Shown here: one piece after another, positions 39,048 to 49,421 of the stretch | How positions within the stretch are numbered: the stretch's first letter is position 1 | Layout: each line of letters starts with the position of its first letter | From: Burkholderiaceae bacterium | GTDB taxonomy: Bacteria > Pseudomonadota > Gammaproteobacteria > Burkholderiales > Burkholderiaceae_E | Assembly: GCA_021463505.1 (NCBI GenBank) | Contig: JAJTYR010000007.1 | Span: 1-64,000, forward strand | Reading direction: 5' to 3' | Length of the DNA: 64,000 nt | Notes under the pieces: model-generated | What the model was told of the DNA's origin: nothing | Databases searched by the model: none | What the model saw: only the letters and a program-made list of their open reading frames with translations | Translations under genes and position numbers: made by a program

Positions 39048-40919
39048 ATGTCCGCCAGCCCGCGCTCCGGCCTGTCCGCGGTGACGCTCGCCGCGCTCGG
39101 CGTCGTCTACGGCGACATCGGCACCAGCCCGCTGTACGCGTTCAAGGAGGCATTCGGCGGCACGCACGCGCTGCCGCTCACCGAGGGCAACGTGTTCGCG
39201 GTGCTGTCGATGATCTTCTGGGCGGTGACGATCATCGTCTCGCTGAAGTACGTGTCGATCATGCTGCGCTTCGATCACCGCGGCGACGGCGGGGTGCTCG
39301 CGCTGCTGTCGTACTGCGCGCAGCAGGTGCGCGAGCGCCCGCGCCTGCTGTGGCTGGTGACGATCCTCGGCGCGTTCGCCGTGTCGCTGTTCTACGGCGA
39401 CGCGGTGATCACGCCGGCGATCTCGGTGCTCTCGGCGGTCGAGGGACTCGTGGTGCTGGCGCCTGCGCTGGACGTGCTGGTGGTGCCGATCGCGCTGGGG
39501 ATCATCCTCGGGTTGTTCCTGATCCAGCGCCGGGGCACGGCTGCGGTGGGTGCCTTCTTCGGGCCGATCATGCTGGGCTGGTTCTTCGCGCTTGCCGGAC
39601 TGGGCATCGCGAGCATCGCCGAGAACCCGGCGGTGCTGCAGGCGCTCGATCCGCGCTACGCGCTGAAATTGATCGTCGAACAGCCGTCGCTGGCCTTTCT
39701 CGCCGCGAGCGCGGTGTTCCTGTGCATGACCGGCGCCGAGGCGCTGTACGCCGACATGGGCCACTTCGGCCGGCGTCCGGTGCAGATCGCCTGGTTCGCG
39801 CTGGTGCTGCCGTCGCTCACGCTGAACTACTTTGGCCAGGGCGCGCTGGTGCTGCGCGACCCGGAGGCGGCACGCAATCCGTTCTACATGCTCGCGCCCG
39901 AACCGTTGCTGCTGCCGCTGATCGTGCTGGCGACCGCAGCCACGGTGATTGCCTCGCAGGCGACGATCTCGGGTGCGTTCTCGGCCACCCAGCAGGCGTC
40001 GCGCCTGAACTTCCTGCCGCGTCTGCGCGTGCTGCACACCTCGGAGGTCGCGCAGGGCCAGATCTACATTCCGGCCGTGAACTGGCTGTTGCTGGTGCTG
40101 GTGCTCGGGCTGGTGCTGGGGTTTCGCAGTTCCGGGGCGCTGGCCTCGGCCTATGGCATCGCGGTCTCCGGCGACCTGCTGATCACCAGCCTGATGATGC
40201 TGATCGTGTTGCCGCTGATCGCCGATGCGCGCTTGCGCTGGCTGTGGCCGCTGTTTCTGCTGTGCGTCGTGCTCGAGGGGTCGTTCTTCGCGGCCAACGC
40301 CGCCAAACTGCTGCACGGCGGCTGGTTCCCGATCGTGCTGGCGTTGCTGGTGTTCACCGTGCTGACCACCTGGCGGCGCGGTATCGAGATCATGCGTGCG
40401 CGCAAGCAGGCGGCGCCGAACGCCGTGCGCGACGGATTGAGTCTGGACATTGCCGACGTGCCGCGCGTGCCCGGGGCGGCGGTGTTCTTCTCGTCGTCGG
40501 CCGGCGGCTGCCCGAGTGCGTTCCTGCACAACCTGAAGCACAACCGGATCGTGCACGAGCAGACCGCGTTCCTCACGGTGCAGTTCGACGAGGGGCCGCG
40601 CGTGGCCGATGACGAGCGCATCGAGGTGATGCGCGGGGCCAACGGCATCGTCCGCATCACTGCGCATTTCGGCTATCGCGAGCAACCCGACGTCGATCGC
40701 GTGCTGCGCCTGGCCGCGCGCAAGGGCGTGGCCTGCCCGGTGGGCGAGACTTCGTTCTTCACCAGCAAGCCGACGCTGGTCTCGGTGAGCCGGCGCGGGT
40801 TGTTCGGATGGCGGCGTTCGCTGTTCGGCTGGATGCTGCAGAACAGCACCAGCGTGGCGCGCTACTTCGAACTGCCGCCCGACCGGGTAGTCGAACTGGG
40901 CACGCAGGTCGCGATCTGA
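39048..40919 (+). CDS. kup: Low-affinity potassium transporter Kup
   Basis: This 623-residue KUP/HAK/KT-family K+ uptake protein has about 12 N-terminal helices, with the conserved start GVVYGDIGTSPLYAFKEAF (about 19-37) and the GDAVITPAISVLSAVEG block (about 118-134). A cytosolic C-terminal domain (about 450-623) follows. Length matches E. coli Kup (622). The start is ATG 39048, just 18 bases after tRNA-Ser, so it may be expressed from a promoter within or upstream of the tRNA. Confidence 0.95.
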   Translation: MSASPRSGLSAVTLAALGVVYGDIGTSPLYAFKEAFGGTHALPLTEGNVFAVLSMIFWAVTIIVSLKYVSIMLRFDHRGDGGVLALLSYCAQQVRERPRLLWLVTILGAFAVSLFYGDAVITPAISVLSAVEGLVVLAPALDVLVVPIALGIILGLFLIQRRGTAAVGAFFGPIMLGWFFALAGLGIASIAENPAVLQALDPRYALKLIVEQPSLAFLAASAVFLCMTGAEALYADMGHFGRRPVQIAWFALVLPSLTLNYFGQGALVLRDPEAARNPFYMLAPEPLLLPLIVLATAATVIASQATISGAFSATQQASRLNFLPRLRVLHTSEVAQGQIYIPAVNWLLLVLVLGLVLGFRSSGALASAYGIAVSGDLLITSLMMLIVLPLIADARLRWLWPLFLLCVVLEGSFFAANAAKLLHGGWFPIVLALLVFTVLTTWRRGIEIMRARKQAAPNAVRDGLSLDIADVPRVPGAAVFFSSSAGGCPSAFLHNLKHNRIVHEQTAFLTVQFDEGPRVADDERIEVMRGANGIVRITAHFGYREQPDVDRVLRLAARKGVACPVGETSFFTSKPTLVSVSRRGLFGWRRSLFGWMLQNSTSVARYFELPPDRVVELGTQVAI

Positions 40920-40987
40920 GCGCGGCTGCCGAGCCGATCAGCCCTCGGGCGACTGGGCGAACCGGGTCCGCAAGTAGAATGCCGGCC

Positions 40988-42247
40988 ATGAACACAGCGG
41001 CCTGGCGACGATCGCCGAACCTGATTCTGGCGTGTGCGGTGGGGGTGCTCCTGCTGGCCATGGGGGTGCGCGCCACCTTCGGCCTGTTCATGCAACCGAT
41101 GGGCATGGCGCGCGGCTGGAGCCGCGAGGTGTTCTCCTTCGCCTTCGCGATCCAGAACATCGTCTGGGGTCTGGCCGCACCACTGCTCGGCGTGCTGGCC
41201 GATCGCCACGGTTCCGGACGCACCATCGTGCTGGGCGCACTGCTCTGCGCGCTCGGACTGGCCGGGATGGCCTGGGCCTCGACGCCGGCCGAGCTCTACC
41301 TGACGGCCGGACTGCTGGTCGGGATCGGGCAGGCGGGCACGACCTTCGGCGTGGTTCTGGGCGTCGTCGGTCGCGCCTTTTCGCCGCAGCAGCGCAGTTC
41401 GGCGCTCGGGCTGGCGAGCGCCGGCGGGTCGCTCGGGCAGTTCGTGATGATGCCGCTCGGCGCTTCCCTGATCGCCGCCTTCGACTGGCAGGCGGCGCTG
41501 TGGTGGATGGCCGGCCTGTCGATGATCACCGTGGCGTTGGCCGCGATGCTGACCGGCAGACCTCGGCACGTCGGGACGCGCGACGACGTGCCGCTGGGTG
41601 ACGCGTTCCGCGGGGCGCTGCGCGACCGCTCGTTTCACCTGCTGTTCTGGAGCTTCTTCGTCTGCGGCTTCCACACGGCCTTCATCACGCTTCACCTGCC
41701 CGCCTTCGTCGTCGATCAGGGTCTGAACTTCGGGCACGGTGCGATGGCCGTCGCTGTCATCGGCCTGTTCAACGTGATCGGTTCGTGGGGTGCGGGCTGG
41801 CTCGGCGATCGTCGCAGCAAGCGTGCGCTGCTGTCCTGGCTGTATCTGCTGAGGGCCGGCAGCATTGCGATCCTGCTCGCGTTGCCGCTGACACCGCTCA
41901 CCCTGTACCTGTTCGCCGCGACGATGGGCCTGCTGTGGCTCGGTACGGTTCCGCTCACCAACGGGCTCGTCGGCCAGATCTACGGGATGCGCTACGTCGC
42001 GACGCTGTACGGTCTGGTGTTCCTCGGTCACCAGGTCGGCAGCTTCGTCGGTGCCTGGCTGGGTGGCTGGGCCTACGAACACACCGGTTCGTACGCGTTG
42101 ATGTGGTGGCTCGGCATTGGCCTCGCGCTCGCCGCGGGCGCGCTGGCCCGGCCGATCGACGAACGCCCGGTCGGGTCGCGCAATGCTGCGGCCGCTGCGG
42201 TCGCTGCGGTCGTGCCCGCGCCGGCCGCAGCACGCGAGTCGCGATGA
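40988..42247 (+). CDS. MFS transporter (oxalate/formate or monocarboxylate-type)
   Basis: This 419-residue MFS protein has 12 predicted helices and a motif-A block GVLADRHGSGRTIVLG (about 68-83). The opening GVLLLAMGVRATFGLFMQPM and the central FHTAFITLHLPAFVVD recall the monocarboxylate/oxalate-formate subfamily, so an organic acid substrate is plausible but not shown. An Ala-rich C-terminal tail follows the last helix. A small downstream gene overlaps its stop in ATGA. Confidence 0.85.
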   Translation: MNTAAWRRSPNLILACAVGVLLLAMGVRATFGLFMQPMGMARGWSREVFSFAFAIQNIVWGLAAPLLGVLADRHGSGRTIVLGALLCALGLAGMAWASTPAELYLTAGLLVGIGQAGTTFGVVLGVVGRAFSPQQRSSALGLASAGGSLGQFVMMPLGASLIAAFDWQAALWWMAGLSMITVALAAMLTGRPRHVGTRDDVPLGDAFRGALRDRSFHLLFWSFFVCGFHTAFITLHLPAFVVDQGLNFGHGAMAVAVIGLFNVIGSWGAGWLGDRRSKRALLSWLYLLRAGSIAILLALPLTPLTLYLFAATMGLLWLGTVPLTNGLVGQIYGMRYVATLYGLVFLGHQVGSFVGAWLGGWAYEHTGSYALMWWLGIGLALAAGALARPIDERPVGSRNAAAAAVAAVVPAPAAARESR

Positions 42248-42396
42248 ACCGGACGCTGCGCTTCGTGTCCTTCGTCGCGGCAGCCGCGGTGCTCGGTTTC
42301 GTGGTGACCTGGTCGTTCCTGGCGTACCTGAAGCCGGACATGGTGGTCGACTTCGCCACGCTGCTGCAGATGTGCGGCATCCCGGTCGCGCGCTGA
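42244..42396 (+). CDS. Small hydrophobic protein, 50 residues
   Basis: Start ATG 42244 overlaps the MFS stop (ATGA), so it is likely translated by coupling. The 50-residue product has one strong helix (about 8-27, FVSFVAAAAVLGFVVTWSFL) and a short polar tail with one Cys. It looks like a real small membrane protein rather than a shadow because of the coupling and the lack of any other feature in the frame. Function unknown; no family recognised. Confidence 0.55.
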   Translation: MNRTLRFVSFVAAAAVLGFVVTWSFLAYLKPDMVVDFATLLQMCGIPVAR

Positions 42397-42427
42397 AGCA
42401 GCTTTCCTTTCTCCTTTCCTCCCCGAC

Positions 42428-44407
42428 ATGGCGACACGCAAGAGCGACTACGGCGAATCGTCGATTCGCGTTCTCAAGGGACTCGAGCCGGTGCGGCAGC
42501 GCCCGGGGATGTACACGCGCACCGAAAACCCGTTGCATATCCTCCAGGAGGTGATCGACAACGCCGCCGACGAGGCGCTTGCCGGGTTCTGCCGCGAGAT
42601 CGCCGTCACCTTGCACGCCGACGCCAGCGTTTCGGTGGACGACGATGGTCGCGGCATTCCGGTGGGGTTGCACCCCGAAGAAGGCGTGCCGGTGATCGAG
42701 ATCGTGTTCGCGCGCCTGCACGCCGGCGGCAAGTTCGACAAGGCGGGCAGCGGCGCCTACAGCTTCTCCGGCGGGCTGCACGGGGTCGGCGTGTCGGTGA
42801 CCAACGCGTTGTCCAGGCGCATGGAGGTCACTGTCTGGCGCGATGGCGCGGTGCACCGGATCGCGTTCGCCGGTGGCGACGTCGCCGCGCCGCTCGCCTC
42901 GCAGGGCGCCGGGCGCGGCGAGCGGCGCAGCGGCACGCGCGTGCGCGCCTGGCCCGACCCGAAGTACTTCGATTCGCCGGCGATTCCGCAGCCCGCGCTG
43001 GCGCAGTTGCTGCGCTCGAAGGCGGTGCTGCTGCCCGGCGTCAAGGTCACGTTGTTCGACGAGAAGAGCGGGCGGCGCGAGGTCTGGCAATACGCGCAAG
43101 GGTTGCGCGGTTACCTCGCCGAGTCGCTGGCGGCGCTCTCGGAGGCCGAGCCGGTGATTCCGCTGTTCGAGGGCGAGCAGTCGGTCGGCGCCGACCACGA
43201 CACCTTCGCCGAAGGCGAGGGCGCACACTGGGTGGTCGCCTGGACCGAGGAGGGGGGCCTGTTGCGCGAGTCGTACGTGAACCTGATCCCGACGTCTGCG
43301 GGCGGCACCCACGAGTCGGGGCTGCGCGAGGGCCTGTTCGCAGCGGTCAAGGGCTTCGTCGAACTGCACAACCTGCTGCCCAAGGGGATCCGGTTGCTGC
43401 CCGAAGACGTCTTCGCCCGCGCGAGCTTCGTGCTGTCGGCCCGGGTGCTCGATCCGCAGTTCCAGGGGCAGATCAAGGAGCGGCTGAACTCGCGTGACGC
43501 GCTGCGCCTCGTGGCGTCGCTCGCCAGACCGCAACTCGAGCTGTGGCTGAACCAGCACGTCGAGCACGGCCGCAGGCTGGCCGAACTGGTGATCCGTCAG
43601 GCGCAGGCGCGCAGTCGCGCGGCACAGAAGGTCGAGAAGAAGAAGGGCTCGGGCGTGGCGGTGCTGCCCGGCAAGCTCACCGATTGCGAGTCGACCGACG
43701 TGGCGCGCAACGAGTTGTTCCTGGTCGAGGGCGACTCGGCCGGCGGTTCGGCCAAGATGGGGCGCGACAAGGCGTTCCAGGCGATCCTGCCGTTGCGCGG
43801 CAAGGTGCTCAACACCTGGGAGACCGAGCGCGACCGCCTGTTCGCGAACAACGAGATCCACGACATCGCGGTGGCCATCGGCGTCGATCCCCACGCGGCC
43901 GGCACCGCGCCCGACCTGACGAACCTGCGCTACGGGCGCATCTGCATCCTGTCGGATGCCGACGTCGACGGCGCGCACATCCAGGTGCTGCTGCTGACGC
44001 TGTTCTTCCGGCACTTCCCCGTGCTGATCGAGCGCGGCCACGTCCACGTCGCGCGCCCGCCGCTGTACCGGGTCGACGTGCCGGCGCAGGGCAAGCGGCC
44101 GCTGCGCAAGCTCTACTGTCTGGACGACGGCGAGCTGCAGCACCTCGAAGACAAGCTGCGCAAGGAAGGCGTGCGCGAGGGCAGCTGGTCGATTTCGCGT
44201 TTCAAGGGGCTGGGGGAAATGAACGCCGCGCAGTTGTGGGAGACGACGATGAATCCCGACACGCGCCGACTGCTCGCGGTGCGCCTGGGCGACGTCGACG
44301 CTGCCGCCACGCGCGAGCGCTTCACGATGCTGATGGGCAAGGGCGAGGCGGCGTCGCGGCGCGCGTGGCTCGAGGAGCGCGGCAACGAGGCCGAGGTGGA
44401 CATCTGA
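42428..44407 (+). CDS. parE: DNA topoisomerase IV subunit B
   Basis: This 659-residue ATPase subunit of topoisomerase IV separates linked daughter chromosomes. It has a GHKL ATP site: NAADEALAG (about 40), DDGRGIP (about 72) and [15 protein letters not shown] (about 115). The TOPRIM part has [21 protein letters not shown] (about 435) and [12 protein letters not shown] (about 510). The missing about 150-residue insert in the C-terminal region separates it from E. coli GyrB. It lies directly upstream of parC with a TGATG overlap. Confidence 0.95.
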   Translation: MATRKSDYGESSIRVLKGLEPVRQRPGMYTRTENPLHILQEVIDNAADEALAGFCREIAVTLHADASVSVDDDGRGIPVGLHPEEGVPVIEIVFARLHAGGKFDKAGSGAYSFSGGLHGVGVSVTNALSRRMEVTVWRDGAVHRIAFAGGDVAAPLASQGAGRGERRSGTRVRAWPDPKYFDSPAIPQPALAQLLRSKAVLLPGVKVTLFDEKSGRREVWQYAQGLRGYLAESLAALSEAEPVIPLFEGEQSVGADHDTFAEGEGAHWVVAWTEEGGLLRESYVNLIPTSAGGTHESGLREGLFAAVKGFVELHNLLPKGIRLLPEDVFARASFVLSARVLDPQFQGQIKERLNSRDALRLVASLARPQLELWLNQHVEHGRRLAELVIRQAQARSRAAQKVEKKKGSGVAVLPGKLTDCESTDVARNELFLVEGDSAGGSAKMGRDKAFQAILPLRGKVLNTWETERDRLFANNEIHDIAVAIGVDPHAAGTAPDLTNLRYGRICILSDADVDGAHIQVLLLTLFFRHFPVLIERGHVHVARPPLYRVDVPAQGKRPLRKLYCLDDGELQHLEDKLRKEGVREGSWSISRFKGLGEMNAAQLWETTMNPDTRRLLAVRLGDVDAAATRERFTMLMGKGEAASRRAWLEERGNEAEVDI

Positions 44408-46758
44408 TGGAATCGCTCGAGTTGTTTCCCGCCGCCGGCGAGCCCGGCGACGGTTCCGGCGAGGGGCTGACGCTTGCCGAGTATGCCGAACGCGCCTACC
44501 TCGACTACGCGGTCTCGGTGGTCAAGGGGCGTGCGCTGCCCGACGTCTGCGACGGCCAGAAGCCGGTGCAGCGGCGCATCCTGTACGCGATGAACGAGAT
44601 GGGACTGGGGCCGGCGGCCAAGCCGGTCAAGTCCGCGCGCGTGGTCGGCGACGTGCTCGGCAAGTACCATCCGCACGGCGACGTGGCGGCCTACGACGCG
44701 CTGGTGCGCATGGCGCAGTCGTTCACGCTGCGCTATCCGCTGGTCGACGGGCAGGGCAACTTCGGCTCGCGCGACGGCGACGGCGCAGCGGCGATGCGCT
44801 ACACCGAGGCGCGGCTCACGCGCTACGCGAAGCTGCTGCTCGACGAGATCGACCTGGGGACGGTCGACCTCGCCGCCAACTACGATGGCTCCACCGAGGA
44901 GCCGCTGCTGCTGCCGGCGCGGCTGCCGATGGTGCTTCTGAACGGCGCCTCGGGCATTGCGGTGGGCATGGCCACCGAGATTCCGCCACACAACCTGCGC
45001 GAGGTGGCCGCAGCCGCCGTGGCGGTGCTGAAGAAGCCGCAGACGGGGCTCGACGCGTTGCTCGAGCTGGTTCCGGGTCCCGATTTTCCGGGCGGCGGAC
45101 AGGTGATCTCGCCCCCCGCCGACCTGCACGAGATCTACGCTTCGGGGCGCGGCTCGGTCAAGGTGCGCGCGCGCCACGAGATCGAGGAGCTGGCCCGCGG
45201 GCAGTGGCAACTGGTGGTCACCGAGTTGCCGCACGGCGTGTCCGCACAGAAGGTGCTCGAGGAGATCGAGGAGCTCAGCAATCCGAAGGTGCGTCCGGGC
45301 CGCAAGTCGGTCACGCCCGAGCAGCTGCAGCTCAGGCAGGCCGTGCTGGCGGTGCTCGATGCGGTGCGCGACGAATCGGGCAAGGACGCGCCGGTGCGGC
45401 TGGTGTTCGAGCCGAAGACCTCGCGCATCGACCAGCACGAACTGCTGCGCGTGTTGCGCGCGCACACCAGTCTCGAGACCGGCGTGCCGATCAACCTGGT
45501 GATGATCGGCGTCGACGGCCGGCCGCGCCAGAAGGGGCTGGCTGCGATCCTCGCCGAGTGGTGCGAATTCCGCGTGCGCACCGTGACGCGGCGCTGCGAG
45601 CACCGGCTCGGCAGGGTGGGCGAGCGCATCCACATCCTCGAGGGGCGGCAGCTGGTGCTGCTGAATATCGACGAAGTGATCCGCATCATTCGCGCCTCCG
45701 ACGAACCGAAGCCGGCGCTGGTCGCAGCGTTCGCACTGAGCGAACGGCAGGCCGACGACATCCTGGAGATCCGGCTGCGCCAGCTGGCGCGGCTCGAGGC
45801 GATCCGCATCGAACGCGAGCTCGCCGAGCTGCGCGCCGAGCGCGAGGCCCTCGAGGCACTGCTTGCCAGCCCGGCGGCGATGCGCCGGCAGGTGATCCGC
45901 GAGATCGAGGCCGACGCGAAGGAATACGGCGATGCGCGGCGCACGCTGATCGAGGCGGCCGAGCGCACCACGGTGGCGTTGCGCGTGCCCGAGGAGCCGG
46001 TCACCGTGATCGTCTCGGAGAAGGGCTGGGTGCGCGCGCGCCAGGGTCACGGCCACGACGCGTCGCAGTTCGGCTACAAGGCGGGCGACGGGCCCTACGG
46101 TGCCTTCGAGGTGATGACCACCGACCAGCTGTTCGCGATCGCGACCAACGGCCGCGTCTACTCGGTGCCGGTGGCGCAGCTGCCGTCGGCGCGCGGCGAC
46201 GGTGCGCCGATCACGAGCTTCGTCGAGCTCGAACCCGGCTCGCGGATCGACCACGCATTCGCCACGTCGCTGGAGACGGGCGTGTTGCTCGCCAGCAGCG
46301 GCGGCAACGGCCTGCTGTGCCAGGGCGCCGACCTGGTGGGCCGCACGCGCCAGGGCAAGGCGTTCCTGTCGCTGGACGAAGGCCAGGCGCCGCTGCGCCC
46401 GGCGCTGTTCGCGCCGGGCATGGCACAGGTGCTGTGCGTGTCCGTGGAAGGCAAGGCGCTGGTGATCGGTCTGCACGAAGTGAAAGTGCTCAGGAGCGGC
46501 GGGCGTGGCGTGATCCTGATGGGGCTCGACGCGACGGATGCGCTGCGCCAGGCGATCGTCTTCGGCGATGCCGGCGTGCGGGTGCGCGGTGCGGGGCGCG
46601 GCGGCAAGGCGCTCGACCGGGTGTTCGGCGCCGGTGCGCTCCGGGCCTGGGCGGGCGCGCGCGCGCGCAAGGGGCGTTTCCTCGAGCCCCGGGTGCGGGA
46701 AGCCAGGCTCGAGCTGGCGGGCCGGACGAACGGTACCGACCGGGCAGATCGAGGGTGA
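44407..46758 (+). CDS. parC: DNA topoisomerase IV subunit A
   Basis: This 783-residue subunit cleaves and rejoins DNA. The breakage Tyr is about residue 132 in [10 protein letters not shown]. The quinolone-region HPHGD block is at about 92, with GNFGS (about 117) and the coiled-coil region in 440-500. The C-terminal beta-pinwheel repeats follow (about 520-740; for instance [11 protein letters not shown] and GVILMGLD). Length is near E. coli ParC (752). The start overlaps parE as TGATG. An RG/RK-rich C-terminal tail of about 40 residues extends beyond the pinwheel. Confidence 0.95.
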   Translation: MESLELFPAAGEPGDGSGEGLTLAEYAERAYLDYAVSVVKGRALPDVCDGQKPVQRRILYAMNEMGLGPAAKPVKSARVVGDVLGKYHPHGDVAAYDALVRMAQSFTLRYPLVDGQGNFGSRDGDGAAAMRYTEARLTRYAKLLLDEIDLGTVDLAANYDGSTEEPLLLPARLPMVLLNGASGIAVGMATEIPPHNLREVAAAAVAVLKKPQTGLDALLELVPGPDFPGGGQVISPPADLHEIYASGRGSVKVRARHEIEELARGQWQLVVTELPHGVSAQKVLEEIEELSNPKVRPGRKSVTPEQLQLRQAVLAVLDAVRDESGKDAPVRLVFEPKTSRIDQHELLRVLRAHTSLETGVPINLVMIGVDGRPRQKGLAAILAEWCEFRVRTVTRRCEHRLGRVGERIHILEGRQLVLLNIDEVIRIIRASDEPKPALVAAFALSERQADDILEIRLRQLARLEAIRIERELAELRAEREALEALLASPAAMRRQVIREIEADAKEYGDARRTLIEAAERTTVALRVPEEPVTVIVSEKGWVRARQGHGHDASQFGYKAGDGPYGAFEVMTTDQLFAIATNGRVYSVPVAQLPSARGDGAPITSFVELEPGSRIDHAFATSLETGVLLASSGGNGLLCQGADLVGRTRQGKAFLSLDEGQAPLRPALFAPGMAQVLCVSVEGKALVIGLHEVKVLRSGGRGVILMGLDATDALRQAIVFGDAGVRVRGAGRGGKALDRVFGAGALRAWAGARARKGRFLEPRVREARLELAGRTNGTDRADRG

Positions 46759-46769
46759 CGTGCCGGCGG

Positions 46770-46797
46770 CTTGAAATGCGCCGTGCCGCCCTCATTT
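46770..46797 (+). promoter_or_regulatory. Sigma-32 heat-shock promoter of htpG
   Basis: CTTGAAA (46770-46776) is followed after 12 bases by CCCTCATTT (46789-46797), close to the CTTGAAA/CCCCATnT RpoH consensus. It lies 80 bases upstream of the htpG start. HtpG is a heat-shock protein in other proteobacteria, so the match and context agree. Confidence 0.7.
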
Positions 46798-46876
46798 GCG
46801 CGCGAGCCGGCGCGCTCGCAGGCAGGCCGCTGCGCGCAGCGGCGCGCGCGCAGACCAACGAATCGGGGAACACGAG

Positions 46877-48934
46877 ATGGGTGCGATGAAGGAAACACTG
46901 GGATTCCAGACCGAAGTCAGGCAGCTGCTGCAGTTGATGATCCACTCGCTGTACAGCAACCGCGAGATCTTCCTGCGCGAGCTGATCTCCAACGCCTCCG
47001 ACGCCTGCGACAAGCTGCGCTTCGAGGCGCTGGACCAGCCCGGGCTGTACGAGGGCGACGGCGAACTGCGCATCCGCATCGAGATCGATCCGGATGCGCG
47101 CACGCTCACGGTGTCCGACAACGGCGTCGGCCTGTCGCGCGAGGAGGCCGTCGAGCACCTGGGCACGATCGCGCGCTCGGGCACGCGCGAGTTCTTCGGC
47201 CGGCTCTCGGGCGACCAGGCGAAGGACGCGCAGCTGATCGGCCAGTTCGGCGTCGGCTTCTATTCCTCCTTCATCGTCGCCGACCGCGTCACCGTGATCT
47301 CCCGCCGGGCCGGCCTGGCGGCGGCCGAGGCGGTGCGCTGGGAGTCCGACGGCAGCGGCGAGTTCTCGGTCGAGACGGTCGAGAAGGCCGGGCGCGGCAC
47401 CGACGTGATCCTGCACCTGCGCGGCAAGCCGACCGAGGGTGCCGAAGGCGCCGAAGGAGCCGGGGGCCCCGGGGGGGCCGAAGCCGGCAGCGACGGCCCG
47501 GGCTTCGACGACCTGCTCTCGCCGTGGACCATCAAGTCGATCGTGCGTCGCTACTCCGACCACATCTCGCTGCCGATCCTGATGCGCAAGGAAGAATGGG
47601 ACGCCGAGGCCAAGCAGATGCGCCCCACCGACGACTGGGAGACCGTCAACCAGGCGAGCGCGCTGTGGGCGCGGCCGAAGGCCGAGATCGACGACGAACA
47701 GTACCGCTCGTTCTACAAGCACCTCGCGCACGGCGAGGGCGAGCCGCTCGCCTGGACGCACAACCGCGTCGAGGGCCGCACCGAGTACACGCAGCTGCTC
47801 TACATCCCGTCGCGCGCGCCGTTCGACCTGTGGGACCGCCAGCGCCGCAGCGGCGTGCGGCTGTACGTGCGCCGCGTGTTCATCATGGAGGATGCCGAGC
47901 AGTTGCTGCCGGCGTGGCTGCGCTTCGTGCGCGGCGTGATCGACTCGAACGACCTGCCGCTGAACGTCTCGCGCGAGATCCTGCAGGAAAGCCGCGACGT
48001 GCGCGCGATCCGCGAAGGCTGCACGAAGCGCGTGCTGTCGCTGCTCGAGGACATGGCCGGCGAGCGCGCCGACGACTACGCGAAGTTCTGGAGCGAGTTC
48101 GGCCAGGTGGTCAAGGAGGGCGTCGGCGAAGACCACGCGAATCGCGAGCGCATCGCGAAACTGCTGCGCTTCGCCTCCACCGCCTCGGACGACGACGCGC
48201 AGGCGGCCTCGCTGGCCGACTACGTGGGCCGCATGAAGGAAGGGCAGAAGAAGATCTGGTACGTCACCGCCGACACGCCGGCGGCTGCACGCAGCAGTCC
48301 GCACCTGGAGGTGTTTCGCAGGAAGGGCGTCGAGGTGCTGCTGCTCACCGATCGCGTGGACGAGTGGATGCTGAACTTCCTCGCGGCGCACGACGGGCAC
48401 GAACTCGCGTCGGTGGCGCGCGGCGGGCTGGACCTCGATGCGCTCGAGGACGAAGCCGAGAAGGCCGCTTCGCAGCAGGCCGCCGAGGAGTACGCCGCGC
48501 TGGTCGACGGCATCCGCGGCGCCCTCGGCGAGGCGGTGAAGGAGGTGCGCGTCACGCGCCGGCTCACCGACTCCGCCGCCTGCCTGGTGTCGGACGAAGG
48601 CGAGATCAGCGGCCACCTGCAGCGGTTGCTCGAGCAGGCTGGCCAGAAGGCGCCGCCCCGCAAGCCGATCCTCGAGATCAACCCGCAGCATCCGTTGCTC
48701 GTGCGCGCGCGCAGCGAGCGCGAGCGCATCGGTGACTGGTCGCGACTGCTGTTCGACCAGGCGGTGCTCGCCGAAGGCGGGCAACTGGAGGATCCGGCTG
48801 GCTTCGTGCGGCGGATGAACGCGATGCTGGTTGCGGCGCCCGCTGCGCCGGGCGCTTGCGGGGCGCCGAACGCAACCGCTGCGCCGCCGGCATCCGACAC
48901 ACCGGCATCCGACACACCGGCGGGCGCGGGCTGA
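46877..48934 (+). CDS. htpG: Molecular chaperone HtpG (Hsp90)
   Basis: This 685-residue bacterial Hsp90 has the GHKL ATP domain with [23 protein letters not shown] (about 20-42), [10 protein letters not shown] (about 80-89) and GQFGVGFYS (about 120-128). A middle domain follows, with [19 protein letters not shown] (about 350-370). It is about 60 residues longer than E. coli HtpG (624): a Gly/Glu/Ala-rich linker sits at about 190-211 between the N and middle domains, and a low-complexity tail with a repeated PASDT unit ends the protein. The start is ATG 46877, with a second ATG at 46886. Confidence 0.95.
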   Translation: MGAMKETLGFQTEVRQLLQLMIHSLYSNREIFLRELISNASDACDKLRFEALDQPGLYEGDGELRIRIEIDPDARTLTVSDNGVGLSREEAVEHLGTIARSGTREFFGRLSGDQAKDAQLIGQFGVGFYSSFIVADRVTVISRRAGLAAAEAVRWESDGSGEFSVETVEKAGRGTDVILHLRGKPTEGAEGAEGAGGPGGAEAGSDGPGFDDLLSPWTIKSIVRRYSDHISLPILMRKEEWDAEAKQMRPTDDWETVNQASALWARPKAEIDDEQYRSFYKHLAHGEGEPLAWTHNRVEGRTEYTQLLYIPSRAPFDLWDRQRRSGVRLYVRRVFIMEDAEQLLPAWLRFVRGVIDSNDLPLNVSREILQESRDVRAIREGCTKRVLSLLEDMAGERADDYAKFWSEFGQVVKEGVGEDHANRERIAKLLRFASTASDDDAQAASLADYVGRMKEGQKKIWYVTADTPAAARSSPHLEVFRRKGVEVLLLTDRVDEWMLNFLAAHDGHELASVARGGLDLDALEDEAEKAASQQAAEEYAALVDGIRGALGEAVKEVRVTRRLTDSAACLVSDEGEISGHLQRLLEQAGQKAPPRKPILEINPQHPLLVRARSERERIGDWSRLLFDQAVLAEGGQLEDPAGFVRRMNAMLVAAPAAPGACGAPNATAAPPASDTPASDTPAGAG

Positions 48935-48938
48935 ACGC

Positions 48939-49421
48939 GTGCTGCGCGGGCTCGCCCCGGTCGTCGATCGCGCCTCGCGGCTGCTGCTGCTCGGCAGCTT
49001 TCCGGGTGAGGCGTCGCTCGCGGCCGGATGCTACTACGCGCATCCACGCAACCAGTTCTGGCCGATCCTCGGGCGCGTGCTCGGCCTGCCGCTCGCCGAC
49101 TGGCCGTTCGAGCAGCGCTATCGCGCGGTGCTCGACGCAGGACTGGCGATCTGGGACGTCTATGCCGGGTGCCGGCGCGAGGGCAGCCTCGACAGCCGCA
49201 TCCGCGACGCCGCGGCCAACGACTTCGAGACGATGCTGCGGCGCGCACCGGGCCTGCACGCGGTACTGTTCAACGGCCGCGCCGCCGGGCGCTACGAACC
49301 GTGGTTCGCGGGCCGCGGGCTGCCCACGCGCGTCCTGCCGTCGACCAGTCCGGCGTTCGCCGCAATGAGCGCGGCGTGCAAGCTCGAGCGCTGGCGCGAG
49401 GCAATCGAGACGCTTCGTTGA
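48939..49421 (+). CDS. DNA-deoxyinosine (hypoxanthine) glycosylase, Mug-like
   Basis: This 160-residue single-domain protein belongs to the uracil-DNA glycosylase superfamily. LLLGSFPG (about 15-22) is the catalytic block in place of GINPG, followed by YYAHPRNQFWPIL (about 31-43) and a C-terminal VLPSTSPAFAAM. This pattern fits the hypoxanthine-DNA glycosylase (TIGR04274-type) branch, which removes deaminated adenine. The start is GTG 48939, 5 bases after the htpG stop. It is coupled to the next gene by a TTGA overlap. Confidence 0.82.
   Translation: MLRGLAPVVDRASRLLLLGSFPGEASLAAGCYYAHPRNQFWPILGRVLGLPLADWPFEQRYRAVLDAGLAIWDVYAGCRREGSLDSRIRDAAANDFETMLRRAPGLHAVLFNGRAAGRYEPWFAGRGLPTRVLPSTSPAFAAMSAACKLERWREAIETLR

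Noticed and set aside
40862-44143. Long minus-strand open frame of 1093 residues
   Set aside because: It lies opposite kup, the MFS gene and parE, all with clear family matches. It is composed of Arg/Gln/His-rich low-complexity text typical of an antisense shadow in high-GC DNA.
44113-46476. Long minus-strand open frame of 787 residues
   Set aside because: Antisense to parC, without recognisable motifs.
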